A DNA stretch of 64,000 nt from Legionella lytica (lineage in GTDB: Bacteria; Pseudomonadota; Gammaproteobacteria; Legionellales; Legionellaceae), in the NCBI RefSeq assembly GCF_023921225.1, contig NZ_CP071527.1:186001-250000 (forward strand). Direction: 5' to 3'. A program made the translations under genes and the position numbers. The first letter of the stretch is position 1. The number at the start of each line of letters is the position of its first letter. Below, in pieces: positions 27,871 through 35,917 of this stretch. Below the pieces are notes generated by a model that saw only the letters and a program-made list of their open reading frames with translations, did no database searches and was not told the DNA's origin.

Positions 27871-29361
27871 TTAAGATTTAGTTGGGGTAGTGTGCACATT
27901 TGGTGTATCGGGTGAAGGCTTTGGCGTTGTTACTAGCGTGTTATTCTGAGCAATGCTCCCCTTGGGATCTGCAAGGCTTATCCTTGATTCGGCAGTAGTA
28001 TTGGTTGTTACTCCATCTGAGGGCGCCTGTAGTTCCGGTTGGTCGGCATCCTTCTTCGCTTTCGGTGTTACTGCATTGTGTACACCGGATGCAATAGCAT
28101 TAGCTGCCGAATTCATTACTTGGGAAAATGCATCACCAATTTTTTCTTTCAGTCCAGACACTTTTTCTTTAGCTGAACTTAATGCATTTGCTGCATCTGA
28201 CTCACTTAGCTTATCCCAGGCATCACCTGCCTTATCCTTAGCAAACTGCTTCGCTTCATCAAGAGCTCCAGCTAAGGTCTTCATCGGGCCGGTGTTTTTT
28301 AGCTTATCCCAATTCTCACTGGCTTTATCTTTGAAAAAATCGGTAATTTCCTTGTTAGTCTGTTTGACAAAATCGTTCAGCTCATCAACTAACTCCATTA
28401 GCGGATCTTTTTTATCTTTCTTTTTCTCTTTATCTTGCTCTTTTGGTGGGCCTATACGCTCATTTGCATCTTCTGCATTCCCTTTTTTTTCTTCTTTATC
28501 GTCCTTCGCTCCTGCTTTACGTGTAGCTTCTGCTTGCTGCTCTGCGGCAATTTGTTTGTCCCATTGTTGAGAAAGCTCTAGATGTTTCTGGTCATTTGCC
28601 TGACATGTCTTAACATACTCATCATAGGCTTTAACTTTACCCGCAGAATGTTCATTTTGGCTTTGCTGAAATTCTTCGGAGTTCGCTTCGTTATCACTCT
28701 GATATTGTGTGCTTATTTTTTCATGTTCGGCTTTGTAGTCATCGTAAGTCATGCCTTCTTCGCCAGCCCACCGTTGCTGCAACTCCTCTATTTTTGCCTG
28801 ATAATCTGTCTCAAGTTGGTCACGTTTGGTTTCATATTTACTCAGGGCTTCTTCATATTGTCCATCTAACTGGGAGTATTTTTCTTCCAGAACCTCAGTA
28901 GCAAAATCATTAGCTGCATTATGAGCTTTTGTTGCCTCATCGAATTCAGCACTGGTAACTGTTGCAGATGGATCTGCATCAAACCTTTCTTTTAATTTCT
29001 TCATCATTTGATCATATTGATCTTGAGGAGTCAGTGTATCCGTATCTTCAGCAGTGGGTTTTTCTTCTGGGCCATCAGTAATGGCTAAGGGAGCTGATGA
29101 ACTATTCACCAGTGAGGCCGTATTCAATTGTTCTAATTTTTCCAATTCTGCAATTATAAAATCTCGTGCATTATTAAGTTTTTGAGTTGCCTCTGTAGCT
29201 GCCTGTTGCTCATCTAGATTTTTATCTGGATGTATTGAACGCGATATCTCTTTCCAGGCTTTGGTTATAGCCGCTTTATCGGCATCTGGGCCAACACCTA
29301 ACATAGCACGGGGGTCATTAGGATCTGCGTTATTTATCTGCGCGATTTTTGGATTTGCCAT
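27871..29361 (-). CDS. J-domain protein with coiled coil and shared C-terminal domain
   Basis: 496 residues. An N-terminal J domain (about 13-75) has an intact HPD at 44-46 (SIHPDKN), so it should stimulate an Hsp70 ATPase. A Gln/Glu/Lys-rich coiled coil follows (about 115-285), then a charged linker and a domain at 316-432 homologous to the neighbouring acidic protein, and a polar Thr/Pro/Ser tail. There is no Gly/Phe region, zinc finger or CTD of DnaJ, so it is not a housekeeping DnaJ. The start at 29361 has GAAGGA 7 nt upstream; an in-frame ATG at 29406 is less likely. A specialised bacterial co-chaperone or a host-directed effector are both possible. Confidence 0.82.
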   Translation of the reverse strand: MANPKIAQINNADPNDPRAMLGVGPDADKAAITKAWKEISRSIHPDKNLDEQQAATEATQKLNNARDFIIAELEKLEQLNTASLVNSSSAPLAITDGPEEKPTAEDTDTLTPQDQYDQMMKKLKERFDADPSATVTSAEFDEATKAHNAANDFATEVLEEKYSQLDGQYEEALSKYETKRDQLETDYQAKIEELQQRWAGEEGMTYDDYKAEHEKISTQYQSDNEANSEEFQQSQNEHSAGKVKAYDEYVKTCQANDQKHLELSQQWDKQIAAEQQAEATRKAGAKDDKEEKKGNAEDANERIGPPKEQDKEKKKDKKDPLMELVDELNDFVKQTNKEITDFFKDKASENWDKLKNTGPMKTLAGALDEAKQFAKDKAGDAWDKLSESDAANALSSAKEKVSGLKEKIGDAFSQVMNSAANAIASGVHNAVTPKAKKDADQPELQAPSDGVTTNTTAESRISLADPKGSIAQNNTLVTTPKPSPDTPNVHTTPTKS

Positions 29362-29405
29362 CTTAATTTCCTTCTCAATAACCGTACTTATTGTAAGTAT
29401 TATCA

Positions 29406-29415
29406 TTAATATTAA
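29406..29415. promoter_or_regulatory. TTAATATTAA palindrome before J-protein gene
   Basis: Same perfect 10-bp palindrome as at 26684, here 45 bp upstream of the J-protein start. On the gene strand it reads CTTAATATT, identical to the reported PmrA half-site as I recall it. A+T-rich context makes chance occurrence possible. Confidence 0.3.
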
Positions 29416-29550
29416 GTGTAGAGTATAATTTTTGCCTTGTAAGGCGCTTTTGGCAAATAAATGGATTATTTAAGGACAATAAATTGAAAATTTGCTGTAT
29501 GCGAATAGCCCGTTTTATCTTGCTTAAAGGCCTTCATCGAGTCTCGGTTG

Positions 29551-29606
29551 GCTAAAAAATCGAACAAAAAAAGAAGCTTATATGGTAAGGGGGGGATACC
29601 CCCCTT
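29551..29606. terminator. Hairpin after guaC, related to 27.8 kb hairpin
   Basis: AAGGGGGGG (29587-29595) pairs with CCCCCCTT (29599-29606) around ATA. GCTAAAAAATCGA at 29551-29563 is identical to 27798-27810 upstream of the other hairpin. It lies just downstream of guaC on the minus strand. Confidence 0.65.
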
Positions 29607-29621
29607 TAATATGGGATGGAT

Positions 29622-30635
29622 TTACACTTCAAATAACTTATGTGGCAAGCTCTCGATACGGCCAGCTTGGGTAACCACTACATAATTTAATTTACGTTGC
29701 AATTCACTAATCGTATCCGCACCAGCATAGGTTAGGCCGGATCGTAAACCACCAACAATGTCGCCAATAATGACATCGGCGTTTTCTCTGTAAGCTACTT
29801 CAGTGGCAACGCCTTCAGCTGTTTTCCACTCATGCATTTGTCCTAAAAAGTTTTCTTGGGCCTCTTTGGAAGCCATACCACGGTAACGTTTTACCTTGGT
29901 GCCATCTTCTTTTTCAATGACTTGTCCTGGAGTAGGAGATGTACCTGCCAACATACCACCAATCATGACGAAATCAGCACCAAAGGCTAGGGCCTTAACG
30001 ATATCCCCAGAGGTTTTAATACCCCCATCAGCAACAATAGAACGGTCAGAACGTGAGCAATCTTGAATACAGGTTAGCATGGGCACACCAAAACCAGTTT
30101 TAATCCGCGTGCTACAAACGGAACCACCACCAATACCTGCTTTAATAATGTCTGCGCCACAGGATGCTAAATAGTCTGCGCCAGCGTAAGTTGCAACATT
30201 TCCAGCCATAATGCAGCGATCTTGCAGCATTTGCCGTAAACTTTTTAGCGTTTTACCCACATATTTTGCATGGGCATGTGCCACATCTACACAAAAATAA
30301 TCCGCTCCAGCATCACGCAATGCTTCTGCTCGCTCCAATTCAGCCGTAGTACAGCCAATAGAAACAAAAACTTTTCCTGTGCATTTTTGAAATTCTTTGA
30401 TGTTGTCTTCCACGCTCATAAAGCGGTGTAGCGCACCGATTGCCCCTTTGCTAGACATAAAATTAGCCATATTACTTTCAGTAATGGTGTCCATGTTGGA
30501 GCTGATTACTGGCAGTTCTAGGCTGAGTTTAGCTAAGCGGTCGGTGCTGGTAGTGTCCACCACGCGTCTGGACTCGTGGTGGTTGTAAGAAGGAACAAGT
30601 AGAACATCATCGAAAGTGATGGCTTGGTCAGTCAT
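29622..30635 (-). CDS. guaC: GMP reductase
   Basis: Reduces GMP to IMP and ammonia with NADPH, in purine salvage. 337 residues, one TIM barrel without CBS domains, which separates it from IMP dehydrogenase (about 490). The catalytic Cys is Cys174 in GGGSVCSTR. The [10 protein letters not shown] segment is of the GMP-reductase type. It follows the PhoH-like gene by 23 bp and is probably cotranscribed with it. Some annotations call such proteins IMPDH-like; the lack of the CBS pair argues against that. Confidence 0.9.
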   Translation of the reverse strand: MTDQAITFDDVLLVPSYNHHESRRVVDTTSTDRLAKLSLELPVISSNMDTITESNMANFMSSKGAIGALHRFMSVEDNIKEFQKCTGKVFVSIGCTTAELERAEALRDAGADYFCVDVAHAHAKYVGKTLKSLRQMLQDRCIMAGNVATYAGADYLASCGADIIKAGIGGGSVCSTRIKTGFGVPMLTCIQDCSRSDRSIVADGGIKTSGDIVKALAFGADFVMIGGMLAGTSPTPGQVIEKEDGTKVKRYRGMASKEAQENFLGQMHEWKTAEGVATEVAYRENADVIIGDIVGGLRSGLTYAGADTISELQRKLNYVVVTQAGRIESLPHKLFEV

Positions 30636-30658
30636 GATACATCCTCGTAAAACGTATA

Positions 30659-32062
30659 CTATAAATGCTCTGCGGCATAAAATGCAAGTCTTGAACGCTC
30701 TCCTCGAGTTAAACTCATATGGGCACTATGTTCCCAATGTTTAAAGCGGTCTACCGCAAAGGTAAGACCCGAAGTGGTTTCACTTAAATAGGGTGTATCA
30801 ATTTGCTTAATATCGCCTAGACAAATGATTTTGGTTCCTGGGCCTGCACGAGTAACCAGAGTTTTAATTTGTTTGGACGTTAGGTTTTGTGCTTCATCAA
30901 TAATGAGGTAACGGTTTAAGAATGTCCGGCCACGCATGAAATTGAGTGAGCGTATTTTAATTTTATTTTGTAACAAATCTTGAGTTGCACTCCGCCCAAA
31001 ACTGCCACCTACTTGCGAACTATGCAGTACTTCCAGGTTATCCATTAATGCGCCCATCCAGGGAGTCATTTTTTCTTCTTCAGTTCCGGGTAAAAAGCCA
31101 ATGTCTTCGCCTACTGGAATAGTGACTCGCGTCATGAGGATTTCATTATAGCGATTTTGATCCAGCACTTGGGTCAGGCCTGCAGCAATGGTTAATAAGG
31201 TTTTTCCGGTGCCTGCAGGGCCTTGCAGAGTAACAAAATCAATATCAGGATCTAGCAGCAAGTTCAGGGTAAAGTTTTGTTCTCTATTCTTGGCGTTAAT
31301 TCCCCAGACAGAATGTTTTGCTTGCGTGTAATCGCGTACTAATTGGATAATCGCTTGGTCTTTATCTAATTTTTTCACTATAGCCTGGAATTGATTATCT
31401 TCGGTACTTAGACAGTCATTAGGATTCCATTGGCTAATTAATGGGCCTGCTACTTTATAAAAAGTTTTGCCACTTTCTTGCCATGACCCCATGTCTTTGG
31501 CATGCGTATCCCAGAAATCATTCTCTAAGATATGTAAGCCGCGATGTAATAAATTAACATCATGAAGTACTTGGTCATTGTAATAATCTTCAGCGGGAAT
31601 GCCCAATATTCCGGCTTTAATTCGTAAGTTAATGTCTTTAGAGACAATAATTACCTGCTTGCTCTTGCTGTATTTTTTTTGCAATCCTAATGCGGTTGCC
31701 AAAATAGTATTATCTACTTTATGACCGGGTAAGGTAGTTGGTACTATTATGTCAAACTCATCCGTTTGGAAATAAAGTTTACCGCTGCTGGTCTTGTCTG
31801 AGTTAATGTAGCTAGGAATGGGTAAGCCGGAGGCAATTTGTGCATGGGAGGCATTACTCATCAATTCAACTAACATGCGGTTTGTTTGTCTTACGTTACG
31901 TGCGACTTCTGATGTGCCCATTTTATGGCTGTCTAATTCTTCTAGAACAACCATTGGTAAATAAATATCATGTTCTTCAAAATGATAAATGGCGGTTGGA
32001 TCGTGCATTAAAATGTTGGTATCAAGTACAAACAGTTTTTTTTGTATGTTGCTAGTATCCAT
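30659..32062 (-). CDS. PIN-PhoH family ATPase (PhoH2/YlaK-like)
   Basis: Predicted ATP-dependent RNA-acting protein: PIN nuclease domain (1 to about 165) plus PhoH ATPase (about 245-460). PIN acidic residues are visible at Asp14 (VLDTN), Glu41/Glu42, Asp117 and Asp143. The Walker A motif GPAGTGKT is at 281-288, and Walker B is in LIIDEAQN. PhoH2 proteins elsewhere are sequence-specific RNA helicase/RNases, often paired with an antitoxin; no small antitoxin gene is seen here. Its downstream partner is guaC. A 179-bp region upstream likely holds the promoter. Confidence 0.9.
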   Translation of the reverse strand: MDTSNIQKKLFVLDTNILMHDPTAIYHFEEHDIYLPMVVLEELDSHKMGTSEVARNVRQTNRMLVELMSNASHAQIASGLPIPSYINSDKTSSGKLYFQTDEFDIIVPTTLPGHKVDNTILATALGLQKKYSKSKQVIIVSKDINLRIKAGILGIPAEDYYNDQVLHDVNLLHRGLHILENDFWDTHAKDMGSWQESGKTFYKVAGPLISQWNPNDCLSTEDNQFQAIVKKLDKDQAIIQLVRDYTQAKHSVWGINAKNREQNFTLNLLLDPDIDFVTLQGPAGTGKTLLTIAAGLTQVLDQNRYNEILMTRVTIPVGEDIGFLPGTEEEKMTPWMGALMDNLEVLHSSQVGGSFGRSATQDLLQNKIKIRSLNFMRGRTFLNRYLIIDEAQNLTSKQIKTLVTRAGPGTKIICLGDIKQIDTPYLSETTSGLTFAVDRFKHWEHSAHMSLTRGERSRLAFYAAEHL

Positions 32063-32241
32063 GATTCACCTCAGTTATCAAACAAAACTGCTTTTTATAA
32101 CAGTGTTACAGCAAAGGAACAAAATTTCTTTTGTCTTAACTCTCATTGTGCTAAGGCTAAGTACTTGAGTCAAGAACAATATTTTTATTTTTAAAACCGT
32201 TTTGTGCTGAAATTTAGTCTATACTTAGGGTTCAGTTGCGG

Positions 32242-32697
32242 CTAGGGATTTAATGCGTACAACACTTCATCAACATGACCTTTCACACTCACTTTACGCC
32301 ATTGATGAACTAATTTACCTTCAGGGTCAATGATAAAGGTACTACGCTCAATGCCTCGTACTTGTTTTCCATACATGGATTTCATCTTGATTACATCAAA
32401 GAGCTGACATAATTGCTCATCCGCATCACTGATTAATTCAAAAGGGAAATTTTGTTTGGCTTTAAAGTTTTCATGAGATTTTATGCTGTCGCGAGAAATA
32501 CCAAAGATTTGCGTATTTAAGGCTTGGAATTGAGGGTAGGCATCACGGAAGTCTTGGCCTTCTGTAGTGCAGCCTGGAGTAGAGTCTTTGGGGTAAAAAT
32601 AAAGGACAACATACTGTCCTTTATAATCGTTGAGATGAGCTTGTAGGTCAGAGGTTGCGCTAAATGCGAAATTTTCTACAGAGTCACCTATATTCAT
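32242..32697 (-). CDS. bcp: Bcp/PrxQ-type peroxiredoxin
   Basis: Thiol peroxidase reducing H2O2 and organic hydroperoxides. About 151 residues with peroxidatic Cys43 in STPGCTTEGQDFRD. The Cys usually five residues later in E. coli Bcp is replaced (Gln48), so it would be 1-Cys, or use Cys96 (DEQLC), which lies where other PrxQ proteins keep an alternative resolving Cys. The chosen start shares its last base with the smpB stop (TAATG), which points to coupled translation; an in-frame extension to 32745 would lie within smpB and lacks family support. Confidence 0.93.
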   Translation of the reverse strand: MNIGDSVENFAFSATSDLQAHLNDYKGQYVVLYFYPKDSTPGCTTEGQDFRDAYPQFQALNTQIFGISRDSIKSHENFKAKQNFPFELISDADEQLCQLFDVIKMKSMYGKQVRGIERSTFIIDPEGKLVHQWRKVSVKGHVDEVLYALNP

Positions 32698-33173
32698 TAT
32701 TCTCTCCCTGTCTTTTTCATAATTCGTGAACGGTCTCGGTTCCACTCGCGGTCTTTGATGGTATCTCGTTTATCATGTTCTTTTTTACCCTTGGCCAGAG
32801 CAATTTTTAGTTTGATTTTATTCTTTTTCCAATACATAGATAAGGGGATAATCGTATAACCTTGACGCTCGACACTGCCAATTAGGGTATTCAATTCTTT
32901 TCTATTTAACAATAGCTTGCGCGTACGCGTTGGATCAGGAATTGAATGGGTTGAGGCAGTTAACAAAGGTTGAATTTGGGCGCCAAGTAAAAAGGCCTCC
33001 CCATATTTGAGAATCACATGAGAATCTGACAAATTAATTTTACCCGCACGTAAGCTTTTGATCTCCCAACCTTCAAGTACAAGCCCTGCCTCGAACTGTT
33101 CTTGAATAAAATAATCAAAACCTGCTTTGCGGTTCATTACAATCGTTGAATCGGGTTGTTTTTTACTGGTCAT
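32697..33173 (-). CDS. smpB: SsrA-binding protein
   Basis: Binds tmRNA and brings it to stalled ribosomes for trans-translation. 158 residues with the OB-fold core: the [20 protein letters not shown] segment and the basic [19 protein letters not shown] tail that enters the mRNA channel. The tmRNA gene is not in this window. It follows trhO by 3 bp and couples to bcp. Confidence 0.97.
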   Translation of the reverse strand: MTSKKQPDSTIVMNRKAGFDYFIQEQFEAGLVLEGWEIKSLRAGKINLSDSHVILKYGEAFLLGAQIQPLLTASTHSIPDPTRTRKLLLNRKELNTLIGSVERQGYTIIPLSMYWKKNKIKLKIALAKGKKEHDKRDTIKDREWNRDRSRIMKKTGRE

Positions 33174-33176
33174 AAT

Positions 33177-33959
33177 TTAAGAGCCCGTACTATTCCTTGT
33201 CTTTCTGTATTCATGTTTATATTCTAAGGGTAACTGAGGATAAACGCGTGCTAAATCTTCGTCAACGGCCATTCGATTATCGAATACAAAACATTGACCC
33301 TCCCATAGTGATTTTTCTTTGGGCATGGTTTCAATATAGTGCAAAATCCCATCTTGTAAATGGTAAACTTCAGGGAAGCCTAAATCTTTTAAATACGCGG
33401 TAGATTTTTCACAGCGAACACCACCAGTGCAGAACATGGCAATTTTTTTATCTTTTTTATCAAGTAATTGCTGCTCTACATATTCTGGAAAATTTCTAAA
33501 GTTTTCAGTATTGGGGTTTATCGCATTTTTGAAGGTACCCAAGTCATATTCATAATCATTGCGAGTATCGATAAGTATGACTTCAGGATCTTGGATTAAC
33601 ACGTTCCATTCTTCTGGAGAAAGGTAGGTACCAACTGTTTTTAGCGGATCAACATTGTTGATGCCCATAGCAACAATTTCTTTGCGCAATTTGATTTTGG
33701 CCTTTTCAAAAGGATTTTCTTTATCAATGGTTTCTTTGAAACGCAAATCGGCTAAACGGGTATCTTGACGAATATGTTGATAAAAACGGTCTATCTCTTC
33801 ACGAGAACCAGCAAAGCTACCATTAATTCCTTCGGCGGCTAATATAATGGTTCCTTTAATTTTGTGGGCTATCATTTGCGACAATAATAGCTTACGCATT
33901 GATTCATAATCATTTATAGGAACAAATTTATAAAAGGAGGCAATGATTATTTCTTGCAT
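33177..33959 (-). CDS. trhO: Rhodanese-domain tRNA U34 hydroxylase
   Basis: TrhO/YceA family: oxygen-dependent hydroxylation of uridine 34 in tRNA, a step to cmo5U. About 260 residues: an N-terminal acylphosphatase-like domain ([16 protein letters not shown]) and a C-terminal rhodanese domain with the catalytic Cys in [11 protein letters not shown]. The start [12 protein letters not shown] at 33959 matches the family; an ATG at 34004 would add 15 unrelated residues. First gene of trhO-smpB-bcp. Confidence 0.93.
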   Translation of the reverse strand: MQEIIIASFYKFVPINDYESMRKLLLSQMIAHKIKGTIILAAEGINGSFAGSREEIDRFYQHIRQDTRLADLRFKETIDKENPFEKAKIKLRKEIVAMGINNVDPLKTVGTYLSPEEWNVLIQDPEVILIDTRNDYEYDLGTFKNAINPNTENFRNFPEYVEQQLLDKKDKKIAMFCTGGVRCEKSTAYLKDLGFPEVYHLQDGILHYIETMPKEKSLWEGQCFVFDNRMAVDEDLARVYPQLPLEYKHEYRKTRNSTGS

Positions 33960-34300
33960 TGGACTACCTAGGGCGTAACAAAAATAATCGCCGGAAAGTA
34001 ACATCTAATCACAATTTAATCAATAGGAATGAATAAAACACATACAGCAAACAAAGTTTTTTATGATGTCTGCATGCATACATTTACTGGATCTCTGCAG
34101 TATGAACAGAAAATATTTATTATTTTATTGGTGTTATTAAAAAGTGACCAAATGCGTTGACAAAAACTAACCAGTGATCATACTGTTATATACAAAGGCA
34201 AATAACTTCTAATGGAAATGGATGGTGGCATTAGTAATGCCATGGAGAAGTTATCAGGGACGTCTGTATTCTTGGTGTACAGATTTTATAAGGAGATAAT
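33960..34300. other. Divergent intergenic region trhO/plaC
   Basis: A 341-bp region without a convincing gene. It should hold promoters for both genes. TTGACA lies at 34157-34162 with TACTGT 18 bp later, directed to plaC. A strong ribosome binding site AAGGAG lies just before the plaC ATG. A 43-codon ORF crossing the plaC start was judged unlikely. Confidence 0.55.
34157..34186 (+). promoter_or_regulatory. Possible sigma-70 promoter of plaC-like gene
   Basis: Perfect -35 TTGACA at 34157-34162, 18-bp spacer, and TACTGT at 34181-34186 as a weak -10. TATATA follows directly. Transcription would start about 105 bp before the gene. Confidence 0.4.
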
Positions 34301-35602
34301 ATGGTTAATTATACCCGCGTTTTTCGTTGGTTTTTCGCACTAATCCTCTGCATTCCTCTCGTTAGTTTTGCTGCAGCTAAGCCTATAAAGTCTATGGTGC
34401 TTTTTGGTGACAGTATGTCGGATATAGGTAACACCACCCACCTGCTTAAAAGTCTACGTCAGGAAGATGATCCTGCATTCTTAGTTGCACCATTCAAAAT
34501 CTTCGTACTAAACAAAATGGTTGAGTTTGCAGATGAATACTATGTGCCACAAATGGTTTTAGAGTCTGGTATGGCCGTAGTTACTGAGTTTTTTGATAAG
34601 GAGCTTGCGCCCTATATTGCTAATTTAGTGAGTAAAATTAGATTAGTGCCTATATTACCTGGTCAGCCTTATTGGAATTCAAGATTCTCTAACGGTAAAG
34701 TTTGGAATGAATATTTAGCGAATATGATTTCTGTAAATCAAAACGATGAAGATGTTTATTTAAACCGTTCTTTTGCGGGAAGCTGGGCTGTCACTTATGA
34801 CTATCAATTAACAGTTTGGAATTTAATTCGTCACCCAATCGGCACGATTAAAAACTTGGTTGTAGGTAAGCTCGTACCTCCAAGTCTGGGTTTGACTGTA
34901 CAAGCGTACCTAATGGAGCATCAAAAGCTTAGCGATGAAACGGTATTCTTCTTGTTTGCCGGAAGTAACGATTACATTAACGTTTTATTCTTCGAAGACA
35001 ATTACAACACGTCAGTAATGAGCACTTATGTTGATAATGTTCTGTCTGGTTTAGGTTCTTCAGTAAATAAATTAATGCAAGCAGGTGCACGTCGCTTTGT
35101 TATCATGGGGGTTCCACATATCGGGGATACTCCACGGGTGGTAAAAACTACAGATCGCGAAGTGTTAAATGCTGCAGTGGACCAACACAATGAGCGTTTA
35201 CGCACACGCATTCAAGAATGGCAAAAATTGTATCCAGATTCTGATTTCATGTTCGTAGATATGAGTGATTACATGAAGCGGGCTTTAGATAATCCACAAA
35301 CTTATGGATTTACCAACACGACTGATGCATGTATCGATGTGAAGTTGCCAATGTATCATGAATTCAATAATTCACCTTTTGCCAATAACTTTGTTTTACG
35401 CTATGTCCAAGTGCTGAAATATCGAGATAGTAGTTTTGCCGCTGGTGAAAAGAACTACACAGTATGCGATAAACCAGAAAGCTATTTATTCTGGGATGAG
35501 ATTCATCCAAGCACTCGCGCACATGCTTATCTTGCCTTTGAAGTGTGTAAGGACATGAAGTATCACGGTTATGGTGTAACGTGTAAAAACCCACTGGATT
35601 AA
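34301..35602 (+). CDS. plaC: PlaC-like GDSL acyltransferase/lipase
   Basis: Predicted secreted GDSL hydrolase of 433 residues resembling Legionella PlaC, a glycerophospholipid:cholesterol acyltransferase. A signal peptide ends near VSFAAA (about 25). The nucleophile Ser38 is in FGDSMSDIGN, block III is FAGSNDY, and the acid/base pair is Asp399/His402 in FWDEIHPSTRAH. Cys residues in the last 100 positions could form the disulfide-bounded loop that the zinc protease processes in L. pneumophila PlaC. AAGGAG gives a strong ribosome binding site. Single gene with its own terminator. Type II secretion is inferred from the family. Confidence 0.88.
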   Translation: MVNYTRVFRWFFALILCIPLVSFAAAKPIKSMVLFGDSMSDIGNTTHLLKSLRQEDDPAFLVAPFKIFVLNKMVEFADEYYVPQMVLESGMAVVTEFFDKELAPYIANLVSKIRLVPILPGQPYWNSRFSNGKVWNEYLANMISVNQNDEDVYLNRSFAGSWAVTYDYQLTVWNLIRHPIGTIKNLVVGKLVPPSLGLTVQAYLMEHQKLSDETVFFLFAGSNDYINVLFFEDNYNTSVMSTYVDNVLSGLGSSVNKLMQAGARRFVIMGVPHIGDTPRVVKTTDREVLNAAVDQHNERLRTRIQEWQKLYPDSDFMFVDMSDYMKRALDNPQTYGFTNTTDACIDVKLPMYHEFNNSPFANNFVLRYVQVLKYRDSSFAAGEKNYTVCDKPESYLFWDEIHPSTRAHAYLAFEVCKDMKYHGYGVTCKNPLD

Positions 35603-35917
35603 GTCGGTGTGGCGCTCAGGTTAGGGGAAAATGTACCCTAATCTGAGTTTTATGTTGCAATAGCTTCTAAAAATCTTACTTTTTTGTGGATTAATTCCCA
35701 TTCTGTTCTAAAATTACCCATGCGACCTAAATAGGCTTAGTTCTTTTTGGAGATGTTTGTGGCATAATTCTGGTCTTTTTTCTACTTATCCCCAAGATAC
35801 TTTACAATGCTTGGTTTGGTGTGGACTGTTTTTTCGCTTTAGGCGTAAGCACAATCGCGCGATGAGAATCTTTGGGAATATTATACGTTAATGAAGTGTT
35901 AACACGAGGAGCTGGTG
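35603..35917. other. Intergenic region plaC/glmS
   Basis: A 315-bp region: plaC terminator at its left end, then A+T-rich DNA that should contain the glmS promoter. No glmS ribozyme-like conserved core was recognised, as expected outside Gram-positive bacteria. No gene seen. Confidence 0.5.
35615..35651 (+). terminator. Rho-independent terminator of plaC
   Basis: CTCAGGTTAGGG (35615-35626) pairs with CCCTAATCTGAG (35636-35647) with one G-U pair and a 9-nt loop, followed by TTTT. Confidence 0.88.

Noticed and set aside
29622..30635. IMP dehydrogenase instead of GMP reductase
   Set aside because: No CBS domain pair, 337 residues, and [10 protein letters not shown] type motif fit GuaC.
30659..32062. 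PhoH2 toxin-antitoxin module
   Set aside because: No small antitoxin ORF directly upstream; the 179-bp region holds none with a ribosome binding site.
34212..34343. 43-codon ORF overlapping the start of the plaC-like gene
   Set aside because: No ribosome binding site, no recognisable product; the strong AAGGAG belongs to plaC. It could still be a leader peptide, but nothing supports it.
35603..35917. glmS ribozyme or riboswitch upstream of glmS
   Set aside because: No conserved glmS-ribozyme core; the class is known from Gram-positive bacteria.
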